The notes below the pieces were generated by a model, which worked only from the letters and a program-made list of their open reading frames with translations, searched no databases and was not told the DNA's origin. Source: Chryseobacterium sp. T16E-39 (GTDB lineage: Bacteria; Bacteroidota; Bacteroidia; Flavobacteriales; Weeksellaceae). From it: DNA of 64,000 bases. The translations under genes and the position numbers were made by a program. The DNA lies in assembly GCF_002216065.1 (NCBI RefSeq), contig NZ_CP022282.1, positions 1,054,001 through 1,118,000 of the forward strand, written 5' to 3'. Positions 36,694 to 45,783 of the stretch are shown here, piece by piece (position 1 is the stretch's first letter; every line of letters begins with the position of its first letter).

Positions 36694-36828
36694 TTACGGA
36701 CATTGAGCAATTGGAACTTCGCTGCAAACCGTTTGATTTAATCTTTCACAGTATACACAGTACTTTTTTGGCTGTCCACCATATACCGATTTCAATTCCT
36801 GCTTGTTAAGTTTCTTTAAATTGTTCAT
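36694..36828 (-). CDS. 44-residue double-glycine leader peptide (bacteriocin-like)
   Basis: Too short for routine ORF calling. It begins M-N-N-L-K-K-L-N-K-Q-E-L-K-S-V-Y-G-G, a leader with hydrophobic residues at -15, -12, -7 and -4 and a G-G cleavage site at 17-18. The 26-residue core has four cysteines (C24, C27, C35, C43) and ends C-P. This is the bacteriocin-like/natural-product-precursor type found widely in Chryseobacterium, exported and cleaved by peptidase-containing ABC transporters. No transporter or modifying enzyme is adjacent, so these would act in trans. Function (signal, toxin or disulphide peptide) unknown. Confidence 0.8.
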   Translation of the reverse strand: MNNLKKLNKQELKSVYGGQPKKYCVYCERLNQTVCSEVPIAQCP

Positions 36829-36967
36829 ATTGTTTTAATTTTAATGGTTGGTTAAATTTAAAACGAAATACTTATTAATTTATTACAGTTTTCCATAGAA
36901 AATTTTCACTATTTACAGTTCAAAAACAAGAACCATAAAGAATCTGCATTATTTTTTTTGAATATTA

Positions 36968-37363
36968 TTATCTGTTATCAATCTCAACAGTTACCGGCAT
37001 CACATATGTATAAGCTACGATATTCTGATTAAAATTTTTGCGGTTTATTGTCAGGTTGGATAAAACATTTTCAATCTCTTTGCTTACATTTTTACAGTCA
37101 CCTGTAGAATGGACATTTACTATTTTTCCATTTTCTGTAATATCAAATTTTACCTCTGAATTTACAACGCCTTGTTTATACTCATAATTCAGAAAATCAA
37201 AATTATTGATCAGTTCTTTTCTGATTTTACTGAACGTATCATTTTTATTCAATTGAATCTCCTGAATTACGTTAGTATCAGTAGTTTGTGCATTAAGCAT
37301 ATTCATTGATATCAACCCAATGGCAAAAAGCGAAGCAACAAATATTTGAATTTTATTTTTCAT
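36968..37363 (-). CDS. Exported TonB-C-terminal-like small protein
   Basis: 131 residues with a signal peptide (cleavage after L-N-A near 25). The mature domain follows the TonB C-terminal pattern: V-N-S-E-V-K-F-D-I-T-E-N-G-K-I-V-N-V-H-S-T-G-D-C then a helix K-E-I-E-N-V-L-S-N-L and a last strand V-M-P-V-T-V-E-I. There is no membrane anchor or proline-rich spacer, so it is not a functional TonB but one of the free secreted TonB-box-like domains common in Flavobacteriia. Partners unknown. Confidence 0.7.
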   Translation of the reverse strand: MKNKIQIFVASLFAIGLISMNMLNAQTTDTNVIQEIQLNKNDTFSKIRKELINNFDFLNYEYKQGVVNSEVKFDITENGKIVNVHSTGDCKNVSKEIENVLSNLTINRKNFNQNIVAYTYVMPVTVEIDNR

Positions 37364-37582
37364 AACTATATGGTTTTAAATATTATAATTGAATTATTTT
37401 ATATTTCTTACTCTAAGTTATTGAAAATAATTTACATTTAATTAATATTCAGTTAACATTAAATTAATATTAGAATGAAAATAACTGACTATCAATTAGT
37501 TAAAATTTAAAATTAATTGAAAATTTAATATTGGAATTCAATAAGCGCCTTGTTTTGAGGTAATTCAATACCATAATCAGTA

Positions 37583-38317
37583 TTATTCTATAGGCTTTGA
37601 AAAGTCAATATCCTTTTTAAATCTCGGAACGCTGGACTTTTCAACCCAATTTCCATTCCATAGTTTCAATTTCTGAGGGTCTGTTGTTACCACTCTGCTT
37701 ATCGGGATACATGAAAGTTGCCATTTTTTTGAAGCATTATTATAATATAAATAATTAACGCCATCTATTTCTCCTTTCAAAACATTTCCACCGTAGTTAG
37801 CATATCTGATCTCCCCATAAATTTCGTTTTTAAACTGTTTCTTAAATGCATCATACTCTTTTTTGTAACTGTCAGGACTCGGAAAATGCCACACCGTACA
37901 TTTCGTTTCATTAGTTTTTTTTGTTACAATAAGAGAGCAGCCATTCATCTCTCCGGTCAGGACGTAGTGTGGATCATTAGCTGATGGAGACACCGGTATA
38001 TCTACATTTCCCACTGTACCCCGGAAATTACTGGCATTAGGGCCTGTCTTATAAGGAAAATAATACGCTTTTCCCAGAGTAATTCCATTTTGGGGCTTAA
38101 AATCCGGTTTATATGCTCCTCCAAACGGTAATATGGCATCAAACGGAATGTCGGTAAAGCGTAAAATCATTACCTGCTGTCCGGACGTAAGCTCTTTAAC
38201 CGGAACAGCTAATGCTTTCTTTGATGCCACGTCAAAATTTAGGGAGATTGGATCAGGATTAACCCAGATTAAATCTTCCGGATCGTTTACAAATTCGTTT
38301 TCTTTAGATTGATTCAT
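37583..38317 (-). CDS. Unknown soluble protein with CNF/BLF1-like Cys-His pattern
   Basis: 244 residues, no signal peptide or membrane segment. I do not recognise the family with certainty. Residues 121-145 read T-G-E-M-N-G-C127-S-L-I-V-T-K-K ... V-W-H144-F, close to the catalytic strand of cytotoxic necrotizing factor and Burkholderia lethal factor (L-S-G-C ... H, Cys and His 15 or so apart; here 17). That would suggest a Gln deamidase fold. The N-terminal part (P-F-D-A-I-L-P-F-G-G-A-Y-K-P) and C-terminal part (Y-L-Y-Y-N-N-A-S-K-K-W) match nothing known to me. The gene stands alone in AT-rich surroundings. Confidence 0.6.
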   Translation of the reverse strand: MNQSKENEFVNDPEDLIWVNPDPISLNFDVASKKALAVPVKELTSGQQVMILRFTDIPFDAILPFGGAYKPDFKPQNGITLGKAYYFPYKTGPNASNFRGTVGNVDIPVSPSANDPHYVLTGEMNGCSLIVTKKTNETKCTVWHFPSPDSYKKEYDAFKKQFKNEIYGEIRYANYGGNVLKGEIDGVNYLYYNNASKKWQLSCIPISRVVTTDPQKLKLWNGNWVEKSSVPRFKKDIDFSKPIE

Positions 38318-38472
38318 GGTTGTTTTTTTAAGGTTATTAGTTTTTATTTAAATCACATATTTTTGAAATAAAAATAACAAAAAAAAGAGAATATTTTACT
38401 ATTCTCTTTAGGTATTAATTAATTTTATAAATAAAAATGTTTATTATTAATTAAAATATAACATTTGAATGT

Positions 38473-41301
38473 TTAAAATTCCTTTTTCAAAAACTGTCCT
38501 GTTAAGCTTTTCTTAGATTTTATAATTTCCTCAGGAGTTCCCTGAGCTACGATTTGTCCACCATGCTTTCCTCCTTCAGGACCCACATCAATAATATGAT
38601 CAGCTAATTTAATTACATCCATATTGTGTTCAATAATAATGAATGAATTTCCTAGTTCTACCAATTGATTGATTGCATCCATCAAGATCTTTACATCTTC
38701 AAAATGCAAACCTGTAGTTGGTTCATCCAGAATATAAAGTGTATTTCCGGTTTGCCTTTTAGCCAGTTCCGTAGCCAGTTTAATACGCTGAGCTTCCCCT
38801 CCGGAAAGCGTTGTAGACTGCTGTCCCATTGTGATATATCCTAAACCAACATCTTGTAAGGTCTTTACCCTGCTGAAAATTTTAGGAATAGGTTGAAAGA
38901 AATCTACTGCTTCATCAATTGTCATGTCCAATACATCAGAGATAGATTTCCCTTTGTAACGAACTTCAAGGGTTTCCCTGTTGAATCGTTTTCCGTTGCA
39001 GGTTTCGCAATGTACATAAACATCCGGCAGGAAGTTCATTTCGATCACTTTCAGTCCTCCACCCTGACATGTTTCACATCTTCCTCCTTTTACATTGAAA
39101 GAGAATCTACCTGGCTTGTAACCACGAATCTTACTTTCCGGTAATTCAGCAAAAAGATTCCTGATGTCTGTAAACATACCGGTATACGTTGCCGGATTTG
39201 ATCTAGGTGTCCTACCAATCGGTGCCTGATCTACATCCACGATTTTATCTATGTTTTCCAGCCCTTCTATTTTCTTATAAGGTAAAGGCTCCTGAACCGC
39301 TCTGTAAAAATGCTTATTAAGGATTGGATATAGCGTTCCATTGATTAATGAAGACTTTCCACTTCCGGAGATCCCCGTTACTACCACCAATTTCCCTAAA
39401 GGAATATCAAGGGTTACATTTTTAAGGTTATTTCCTGTAGCACCTTTTAAAACTATGCTTTTGCCATTTCCTTTTCTTCTTTCAGCCGGAATTTCAATTT
39501 TTCTTTTTCCGTTGATATAGTCTGCTGTTATAGTGTCCGCTTTCAATAAATCCTTTGGTTTTCCCTGCCATAGAATTTCACCACCAAACTTTCCAGCTCT
39601 GGGTCCAATATCCAAAACCTCATCAGCCTCAAGGATCATATCTTTATCATGTTCCACAACCAAGACTGAATTTCCGATATCTCTCAGATTTTTAAGTGAA
39701 TTGATCAGCCTTTCATTATCTCTCTGATGGAGTCCTATACTGGGTTCATCCAGGATATAAAGAACATTCACCAACTGTGATCCAATCTGTGTTGCAAGAC
39801 GGATTCTTTGGGATTCTCCTCCGGAAAGTGTTTTCGAGCTTCTGCTTAAACTTAAATAATCTAAGCCTACATCTAATAAGAACTGAAGTCTAGTTTCAAT
39901 TTCTTTTAGAATTTCATAAGCTATGATCTTATTCTTTTCTGAAAATTTATCTTTAACATCATGCAACCAGTCTTTTAAGTCTGATAAACTTAAACCATTG
40001 ACTTCAGCAATATTTTTACCATCAATTTTAAAACTTAAGCTTGATGGCTGCAGACGGGTTCCATTGCATTCAGGACAGGTTTCTTCCGTAGTGAAATGTC
40101 TTTCCAGCAAAACACCTTCATAAGATTCCTTCTCATCAATAATTTCCTCCATAAAAGGAATCAGTCCATCAAAGCTGATCTTTATTTTCTTGGTGATTCC
40201 AGCATATTTAAGATCTTTATTAAATTCTTTATGACAGCCATAGTACATATAGTCTAGAGCTTCTGCAGGAATATCTTTCATTGGAGTCGTTAATCCCAGA
40301 CCAAAGATTTCAAGAATATTTTTGATCTGTGCTAAAATCCATTTGTTAGATTTAATATCTTCCAATGGCAATAACCCTCCCTGATTGATTGATAACTTTG
40401 GATTATCCACAAAATAATCCGTATTTATTTTTTTTATAGTTCCCAGCCCCTTACAATCCGGACAGCTCCCCTTTGGAGAATTAAATGAAAAAGTATTCGG
40501 TTCCGGTAGTGCTAACGAATGCCCTGTTTCAGCATCCATTAAATTTTTTGAAAAGTACTCAATATCCGTACTTCCCAGTTTTTGAATACCTATAATCCCT
40601 TCCCCCATTTCCATTGCAGTCCTCAGCGATTTTTCCATTCTGCCTTCAGAAGCACTCTCTCCAATGATCCACCGGTCGATAACGATATCAATATCATGGG
40701 TTTTGTAACGGTCAAGTTTTAGGTCATATTCAATATCCTGCAATTCACCATCAATTCTTGCCTGCCCATATCCTTTCTTTGCCATCTGCACGAAAAGTTC
40801 ATGATAGTGTCCTTTCCTCGAACGGACAACCGGAGCCATCAGCATAATCTTTTCCCCTTTATAATTCTCTTTAATCGTTTCAAGAATCTGATCTTCTGTA
40901 TAGCTAACCAATCTCTTTCCTGTAGATATTGAATAGGCATCAGAAACCCTCGCATACAGCAAACGAAGATAATCATAGAGTTCAGTGACAGTTCCTACCG
41001 TGGAACGTGGGTTTTTATTCGTAGTCTTCTGCTCGATGGCAATTACTGGTGATAGCCCTTCGATCTTATCTACATCCGGACGTTCTAAACCACCTAAAAA
41101 CTGACGTGCATAAGCAGAAAAAGTTTCTATATAACGACGCTGCCCTTCTGCAAAAATAGTATCAAAAGCTAATGACGATTTTCCACTACCGGAAAGCCCT
41201 GTAATCACCACCAATTCATTACGTGGAATTTTGACATTTATATTTTTAAGATTGTGCTCGCGTGCGCCGTAAATTTCTATATATTCTGTTGATTTACTCA
41301 T
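38473..41301 (-). CDS. uvrA: Excinuclease ABC subunit A
   Basis: 942 residues from the ATG at 41301; the longer frame to 41397 contains the promoter box at 41337. Two ABC ATPase modules: Walker [10 protein letters not shown] and G-I-S-G-S-G-K-S-S, signature L-S-G-G-E-S-Q-R and L-S-G-G-E-A-Q-R. The zinc fingers are seen as C-P-D-C, C-P-E-C, C-E-T-C and C-E-T-C pairs. It recognises DNA lesions and loads UvrB in nucleotide excision repair. It is monocistronic and divergent from the Crp/Fnr gene. Confidence 0.98.
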   Translation of the reverse strand: MSKSTEYIEIYGAREHNLKNINVKIPRNELVVITGLSGSGKSSLAFDTIFAEGQRRYIETFSAYARQFLGGLERPDVDKIEGLSPVIAIEQKTTNKNPRSTVGTVTELYDYLRLLYARVSDAYSISTGKRLVSYTEDQILETIKENYKGEKIMLMAPVVRSRKGHYHELFVQMAKKGYGQARIDGELQDIEYDLKLDRYKTHDIDIVIDRWIIGESASEGRMEKSLRTAMEMGEGIIGIQKLGSTDIEYFSKNLMDAETGHSLALPEPNTFSFNSPKGSCPDCKGLGTIKKINTDYFVDNPKLSINQGGLLPLEDIKSNKWILAQIKNILEIFGLGLTTPMKDIPAEALDYMYYGCHKEFNKDLKYAGITKKIKISFDGLIPFMEEIIDEKESYEGVLLERHFTTEETCPECNGTRLQPSSLSFKIDGKNIAEVNGLSLSDLKDWLHDVKDKFSEKNKIIAYEILKEIETRLQFLLDVGLDYLSLSRSSKTLSGGESQRIRLATQIGSQLVNVLYILDEPSIGLHQRDNERLINSLKNLRDIGNSVLVVEHDKDMILEADEVLDIGPRAGKFGGEILWQGKPKDLLKADTITADYINGKRKIEIPAERRKGNGKSIVLKGATGNNLKNVTLDIPLGKLVVVTGISGSGKSSLINGTLYPILNKHFYRAVQEPLPYKKIEGLENIDKIVDVDQAPIGRTPRSNPATYTGMFTDIRNLFAELPESKIRGYKPGRFSFNVKGGRCETCQGGGLKVIEMNFLPDVYVHCETCNGKRFNRETLEVRYKGKSISDVLDMTIDEAVDFFQPIPKIFSRVKTLQDVGLGYITMGQQSTTLSGGEAQRIKLATELAKRQTGNTLYILDEPTTGLHFEDVKILMDAINQLVELGNSFIIIEHNMDVIKLADHIIDVGPEGGKHGGQIVAQGTPEEIIKSKKSLTGQFLKKEF

Positions 41302-41336
41302 AATTTGGCGTGACTTTACCTGAAAATCACAATGTG

Positions 41337-41344
41337 CAAAAATA
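41337..41344 (-). promoter_or_regulatory. -7 promoter box TATTTTTG for uvrA
   Basis: Exact TAnnTTTG match on the minus strand, 35 bases before the ATG at 41301. It excludes the longer start at 41397. Confidence 0.6.
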
Positions 41345-41459
41345 CGGAATTTTATGGAATTTTTTATGTTAAAAAATGTTAGATTAATGAACTCCAAAAA
41401 ACCAATTTTTCTATTTTTTTAAAGTTTAAATTTACATTGCCTTAATAACAACCCATACC

Positions 41460-42035
41460 ATGCAAAGATTACGAGAACATATTGAAGAAATAATACCCGT
41501 TAGTGATAAGGAGTTTGAGTATATCAAAACATTTTTCACGGTGAAAAATGTACGCAAAAATCAATTTCTGATTCATGAAAGTGATGAAGTGAAATTTGAA
41601 TTCTTAGTTTTAGACGGAATCTACAAGGTTTTTTATATTGATGAAAATGGAAAAGAACATATTGTACAGTTTGCAAAAAAGAACTGGTGGATGACCGATT
41701 ATATAGGATTCTTTAAACAAAAAAATGCAACAATGTTTGTGGAATGTTTAAAAGACGGTGAAGTAGTATGCCTCACACTTGAAGGAAGGGAAAAATTGGC
41801 TGCCGAGTTTCATAAAATGGAACATTTTTTCAGAGTAAAACTAACCAATGGATATATAGCTCTACAACAAAGAATCACACTTTTACTGTCCAGTACTCCA
41901 CAACAGCGGTATGAAGAGTTTTCCAGATTATATCCTGATCTCATCCTCGATATCCCTAAGAAATATGTTGCGGAATATCTTGGAGTAAGCAGAGAAACAT
42001 TAAGCAGGCTCTATAGCAACAGCAATAAACTTTAA
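41460..42035 (+). CDS. Crp/Fnr family transcriptional regulator
   Basis: 191 residues. Cyclic-nucleotide-type beta-barrel (about 10-120) with F-L-V-L-D-G-I-Y-K-V-F-Y and a long dimer helix; no Cys cluster, so not an oxygen-sensing FNR. C-terminal winged HTH: I-P-K-K-Y-V-A-E-Y-L-G-V-S-R-E-T-L-S-R-L (about 167-186). The effector is unknown. It is followed by a terminator and then by DJ-1/PfpI and monooxygenase-like genes with their own promoter, likely candidates for its control. A second paralogue lies at 59944. Confidence 0.92.
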   Translation: MQRLREHIEEIIPVSDKEFEYIKTFFTVKNVRKNQFLIHESDEVKFEFLVLDGIYKVFYIDENGKEHIVQFAKKNWWMTDYIGFFKQKNATMFVECLKDGEVVCLTLEGREKLAAEFHKMEHFFRVKLTNGYIALQQRITLLLSSTPQQRYEEFSRLYPDLILDIPKKYVAEYLGVSRETLSRLYSNSNKL

Positions 42036-42060
42036 GTGTGATTTCAATCACACTTTTTTT
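42034..42060 (+). terminator. Rho-independent terminator after the Crp/Fnr gene
   Basis: A 10-bp stem AAGTGTGATT/AATCACACTT followed by T7. The first bases overlap the stop codon. The stem contains TGTGA, part of the Crp site TGTGAnnnnnnTCACA, with the wrong spacing. Confidence 0.75.
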
Positions 42061-42097
42061 GTGACTTCAATCCTTCTCATTGACTACCCGTTCGTCA

Positions 42098-42105
42098 TAC
42101 ATTTG
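42098..42105 (+). promoter_or_regulatory. -7 promoter box TACATTTG for the DJ-1/PfpI gene
   Basis: Exact TAnnTTTG match with a TTG at 42080-42082 as possible -33 element. The leader to the ATG at 42164 is about 50 bases. Confidence 0.55.
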
Positions 42106-42163
42106 TTACAGAAATTAAACATGTTTAGAACCAGTAAATATCTTTTAACAAATAATTTAAGTT

Positions 42164-42844
42164 ATGAAACCAAAAATATTAATCATTGTATCCAATGCTA
42201 GCTCAATAGGATCAGGAAACAGAAGAACCGGAACTTTTTTATCAGAAGTAGCGCATCCTTATGAAGAATTTTCAAAAGCAGATTATCAGATAGATTTTGC
42301 AAGCTTAACAGGCGAAACACCCTATCTGGATGCTTTAAACTTAGCCAATGATCCTGATAATCTAAAATTCCTCACCGGAACCGGATGGTCGGATATGCAA
42401 AAAGGAGTTCAATTATCTGATGTAAACAGTGATGAATATGATGCTGTTTTTATTCCAGGAGGCTTAGCTCCCATGGTAGATATGCCAGAAGCTCCCCTTC
42501 TTAAGAAGTTGATCGCTGAAGTATATGAAAGAAATGGTGTGATCGGAGCTGTATGTCATGGTCCCGTATCCCTTCTTAATGTAAAATTAAGTGATGGAAG
42601 TTATTTGGTACATGGCAAAAATATAACTTCATTTACAACTGAAGAAGAAGATAATTACGCCCGGGAGGATGTTCCTTTTGATCTTCAGATTGCTTTAACT
42701 GAACAAGGAGCCATTTTTCATGCAGCTGAGCCTTGGTCTGCTAATAGCCTTGTTGATGAAAACCTTGTCACTGGACAGAATCCGGCCTCTGCAAAAGGTG
42801 TTGGTGAAAAAATAGTGGCAATTTTAGAATCTAAAAAAGCATAG
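42164..42844 (+). CDS. DJ-1/PfpI family protein (Hsp31-like)
   Basis: 226 residues, type 1 glutamine amidotransferase-like fold. The nucleophile C131 lies in G-A-V-C-H-G-P (128-134) with neighbouring E28 in S-E-V-A-H-P-Y, the arrangement of Hsp31-type glyoxalase III/deglycase proteins. Family members detoxify methylglyoxal or act as stress chaperones. It is co-transcribed with the small monooxygenase gene 21 bases downstream and follows a Crp/Fnr regulator, which suggests a carbonyl or oxidative stress unit. Confidence 0.93.
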   Translation: MKPKILIIVSNASSIGSGNRRTGTFLSEVAHPYEEFSKADYQIDFASLTGETPYLDALNLANDPDNLKFLTGTGWSDMQKGVQLSDVNSDEYDAVFIPGGLAPMVDMPEAPLLKKLIAEVYERNGVIGAVCHGPVSLLNVKLSDGSYLVHGKNITSFTTEEEDNYAREDVPFDLQIALTEQGAIFHAAEPWSANSLVDENLVTGQNPASAKGVGEKIVAILESKKA

Positions 42845-42865
42845 TTTAATATTTAAATCCAAAAA

Positions 42866-43165
42866 ATGAGTCAGAAAGAAGTGTATGTATATGCCAAATG
42901 GAAAGTAAAAGAAGGAAATTTACCTACTGTATTGAATATTATGAAAGAGGTTGCCCAGAAAAGCTCTCAGGAAGAAGGTAACTTATTTTATAAACTTCAT
43001 CAGAGCCAGCCAGATGAAAACCTTTTGATTTTATTTGAAGGGTACATCAACGAAGATGCCGTAGAAATACATCGTAATTCCGAATATTTTAAAAAATTAG
43101 TTTTGGAGCAGATTGTCCCATTGCTTGACAGTAGAGAGGTTATTCTTATGAATAAAGTTTTATAA
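42866..43165 (+). CDS. ABM-domain putative quinol monooxygenase
   Basis: 99 residues covering one antibiotic-biosynthesis-monooxygenase (dimeric alpha-beta barrel) domain: V-Y-V-Y-A-K-W-K-V-K-E-G at the start, E-E-G-N-L-F-Y-K-L-H-Q-S, L-I-L-F-E-G-Y and H-R-N-S-E-Y-F-K-K-L. YgiN-like members act on quinols; the substrate here is unknown. It is the second gene of the DJ-1 unit and ends in a terminator. Confidence 0.9.
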   Translation: MSQKEVYVYAKWKVKEGNLPTVLNIMKEVAQKSSQEEGNLFYKLHQSQPDENLLILFEGYINEDAVEIHRNSEYFKKLVLEQIVPLLDSREVILMNKVL

Positions 43166-43185
43166 CATTCCATCTAAAATAAAAA

Positions 43186-43212
43186 TTCCGGAAAACTGAT
43201 TGTTTTCCGGAA
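43186..43212. terminator. Terminator between monooxygenase and tssF genes
   Basis: Perfect 11-bp stem TTCCGGAAAAC/GTTTTCCGGAA with a 5-base loop. It separates convergent genes and has T-rich sequence on both sides. Confidence 0.75.
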
Positions 43213-43218
43213 CTTTAT

Positions 43219-45102
43219 TTAGTTTTCAAAGAAATCAACATCTTCGTTGCTTATATTTACGATATATTCTATACCGTCGATCGCTTTAGAAATGATTTGA
43301 TTTCGAAGCATATTGGACATATTCTCCCAATACACTCGTCCGTAAAAAGAATAGTTCTGAGGAATAATTTCAATCTCTACAGTACGCACAAAACCTTCTT
43401 TAGGTTTATTGCTGATCATAGTCCCTCTTTTCACTCTCACTTCCTTTAATTCATCTTTAAGGATCATTCTGCAATAATTTTTAACATCCTCCAGGGAAAT
43501 GATTTTATCCCGTGTTGTCAATGCATATTTATAAGCCTGAATACTGTCTGTTCCTTTTTGCTCTTCTGCACCACCTATAGTCTCTGTAAGAAGAACCATA
43601 GACTGTGATTTCAATTGATTTGAAAGTTCCGTTCCCGGACGCATATGGTTGGCTAAAGTACAGTGGGTAATCCAGAAAGAAGCATACGTATGATCAGTTT
43701 TTTCAACAGGCTCCATAATAACATAGTTCAGCTCTTGTTTAATACTTCTTTTGGCATTATTTACCTTTTGAACCATTGATTTCATTTTATCAGACATTTC
43801 ACTCAACACTCCTTTTACATTATCTCTGTTGAGAAGTGAAAAAGCAGCAATTTCATCTCTGGTTAATTCCAGGACATTTGCGATCATATCTACTGCATTT
43901 CTGTTGGTAAAACGCTCCATTCCTCCTTTTCTTACCGTATAAAGGCCTTTTTTGAGGTTATCAGTCGGTGTAAAAGGAATTTCGGTATATCTTCTTCCTT
44001 CTCCATCCTGAACCTCATCTACATATAAGAAATGCTCTCCTTCATCCGTTACTAAGGGAATATTATTTCCCATAATATCCAGGCTGTATTCCGTTTTCTT
44101 CCAGCCTCTGTTGTAGATTGGAAAAGCATTAAATACAAAGGAAAAATTATCCAGAATCTCTGCCGAAAACTGTGGTGGAAATTCAAAAGTCAGCCACAAA
44201 TATTTCTTTCCTTCAATGTATTTTCTAATTTCTTCTCTATCTTCAAGAAAGTCCAGATTTTGGGGAAGTTTCCCTTCTTCTGAAAATAGTCGATCCGATA
44301 ATCCCGTTATTTCAATAAACTTGTGATGGTAGATGCTTTTAATATCTTCTATAGTTTTGGTACGGATAGACTGTTCCCGAAACATCTGTTCATATCCTTC
44401 CGCCTGTGCATTTTTGAGATAGGATAAACCTTCTCTTATAAACAAAGGATTTCCATCACTGGTAACGGTTAGATAAGGTAAAAGCTTATAGACAAAGTCA
44501 AGATGTTCAAACGCAGGGTTCGAACAAAAAATACTAAGATATTTAGGAAAATTCTCACTTATATAGCTGGATACATTTACTCCAATCGTTACTTTCCGAT
44601 AATCTTCCGGTTTTCCCTGAAATCTTGCAATAGGAATTTTATTCAGTCTGTCATCAATACTATAACAAGTATTTCCAACAAACATGATAGAAGTCTGAAC
44701 TTTATTAATTCTTACATTTCCTATAGGCGTAAAAGGAATATTCACTTGTTTATCTGATTCCGATTTCACCGTAGAGGTCATCTGCTTTCTAAAGAAAAAC
44801 TCTGTATGCTCAAGCAATACCTCAGAAGATTCAGAAGGCTGAGTAAATGCGATAGCATGTGAAGGTATAGGATGGGTATAAATAGAGGGAGTCAACAGTT
44901 TTGCCAGCTTCTCCAGAATACGGGCATTGACCGTTTGTATCTCGTTATTAGCTTTAAAAATCTCAGTACTGAATGCGTCTATCAGTAATTTTACAAATGG
45001 ATCCAGGGACTGAGGACTTTTTAATCCCCAGACTTTAGTAGCATTTTGGAGCATTCTTGCTTTTACGGATTCTTTTGAATATATGTTCTGATCTAAATTC
45101 AT
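43219..45102 (-). CDS. tssF: Type VI secretion baseplate subunit TssF (subtype iii-like)
   Basis: 627 residues from the ATG at 45102; the start three codons upstream is TTG. The N-terminal helix (R-M-L-Q-N-A-T-K-V-W-G) and the stretch A-R-I-L-E-K-L-A-K-L-L-T-P-S-I-Y-T-H-P-I-P-S-H-A-I-A matches the conserved start of TssF/VCA0110 proteins in Bacteroidetes. With TssE and TssG it forms the baseplate wedge of the contractile injection machine. It starts 22 bases after the tssE stop. No TssG, TssK, sheath, Hcp or ClpV gene lies in the window. Confidence 0.75.
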   Translation of the reverse strand: MNLDQNIYSKESVKARMLQNATKVWGLKSPQSLDPFVKLLIDAFSTEIFKANNEIQTVNARILEKLAKLLTPSIYTHPIPSHAIAFTQPSESSEVLLEHTEFFFRKQMTSTVKSESDKQVNIPFTPIGNVRINKVQTSIMFVGNTCYSIDDRLNKIPIARFQGKPEDYRKVTIGVNVSSYISENFPKYLSIFCSNPAFEHLDFVYKLLPYLTVTSDGNPLFIREGLSYLKNAQAEGYEQMFREQSIRTKTIEDIKSIYHHKFIEITGLSDRLFSEEGKLPQNLDFLEDREEIRKYIEGKKYLWLTFEFPPQFSAEILDNFSFVFNAFPIYNRGWKKTEYSLDIMGNNIPLVTDEGEHFLYVDEVQDGEGRRYTEIPFTPTDNLKKGLYTVRKGGMERFTNRNAVDMIANVLELTRDEIAAFSLLNRDNVKGVLSEMSDKMKSMVQKVNNAKRSIKQELNYVIMEPVEKTDHTYASFWITHCTLANHMRPGTELSNQLKSQSMVLLTETIGGAEEQKGTDSIQAYKYALTTRDKIISLEDVKNYCRMILKDELKEVRVKRGTMISNKPKEGFVRTVEIEIIPQNYSFYGRVYWENMSNMLRNQIISKAIDGIEYIVNISNEDVDFFEN

Positions 45103-45124
45103 AAATTTCAATTACAATAAATAC

Positions 45125-45565
45125 TTAATCAATAGACATAGGGCTCAGAAATAATTCTGTAGAAAAACTGAATCGATCACCGGTAGCCTCCATTTTGGCA
45201 TTAATGGCAATCCGTACTTTTTTCTTGATCTCCGTATGTTCTTTGGTGTCATAATTATGCTCTACGATTTGTACATGAGCGTCAATCTGAGGTTGAACAA
45301 TTCTTGGTTCATATTCTAATATTTGTCTTTTGAGACTTTTAATAAAAATATTCTCCCAAACAGCACTTGTAACCCCGTTATCGAATTCAAGATTCCAAAC
45401 ATCATTTCCGTAATTTTCATCATATCTGTTTTCTCCTTTTTTGGTTGTTATCAGCAGCATAATGTTATGGGCGATACTCTCCCCCATGTCGCAGGTATCT
45501 ATACTTCCTCCTTCGGACATTAGTGTTGATGGAACAAAAGGCATTCTGTAATTTGGTGTGTCCAT
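45125..45565 (-). CDS. tssE: Type VI secretion gp25-like baseplate protein TssE
   Basis: 146 residues of the gp25/TssE family. The pattern S-I-A-H-N-I-M-L-L-I-T-T-K-K-G-E-N-R-Y (about 29-47), D-E-N-Y-G-N-D-V-W and L-K-R-Q-I-L-E-Y-E-P-R-I (about 83-94) follows the family: the E-P-R region is the most conserved stretch of gp25 proteins. It is a lysozyme-like baseplate component that joins sheath and baseplate. It heads a two-gene unit with tssF; the rest of the system must lie elsewhere. Confidence 0.8.
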   Translation of the reverse strand: MDTPNYRMPFVPSTLMSEGGSIDTCDMGESIAHNIMLLITTKKGENRYDENYGNDVWNLEFDNGVTSAVWENIFIKSLKRQILEYEPRIVQPQIDAHVQIVEHNYDTKEHTEIKKKVRIAINAKMEATGDRFSFSTELFLSPMSID

Positions 45566-45676
45566 ATATCAACTTTTCTGTTTTTACTTTATCATTTCAT
45601 TCGCATAAAACAAAATACCAATTTAAACATTTTCAGTAAATAATAGGTTATGCCTCATTAAAATATTATTTAAAAG

Positions 45677-45709
45677 TTAACGGCTTCCAAATAATTTGGA
45701 AGCCGTTAA
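45677..45709 (-). terminator. Hairpin terminator after the amino-acid permease gene
   Basis: Perfect 15-bp stem TTAACGGCTTCCAAA/TTTGGAAGCCGTTAA, loop TAA. On the minus strand a CTTTTA tract follows. It lies 75 bases after the permease stop. Confidence 0.7.
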
Positions 45710-45783
45710 TATATTTCATTAATTTTTTTTCTCTTATCAAACTTAATAACGAAAAAAATTATTCAACACCCTATCGGTGCACA

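Noticed and set aside
41302..41397. N-terminal extension of UvrA
   Set aside because: No family similarity, and a TATTTTTG promoter box at 41337-41344 lies inside it.
42034..42060. TGTGA...TCACA as a Crp operator
   Set aside because: The half-sites are too close (TGTGATTTCAATCACA) for the standard spacing and a T-run follows directly, so a terminator fits better.
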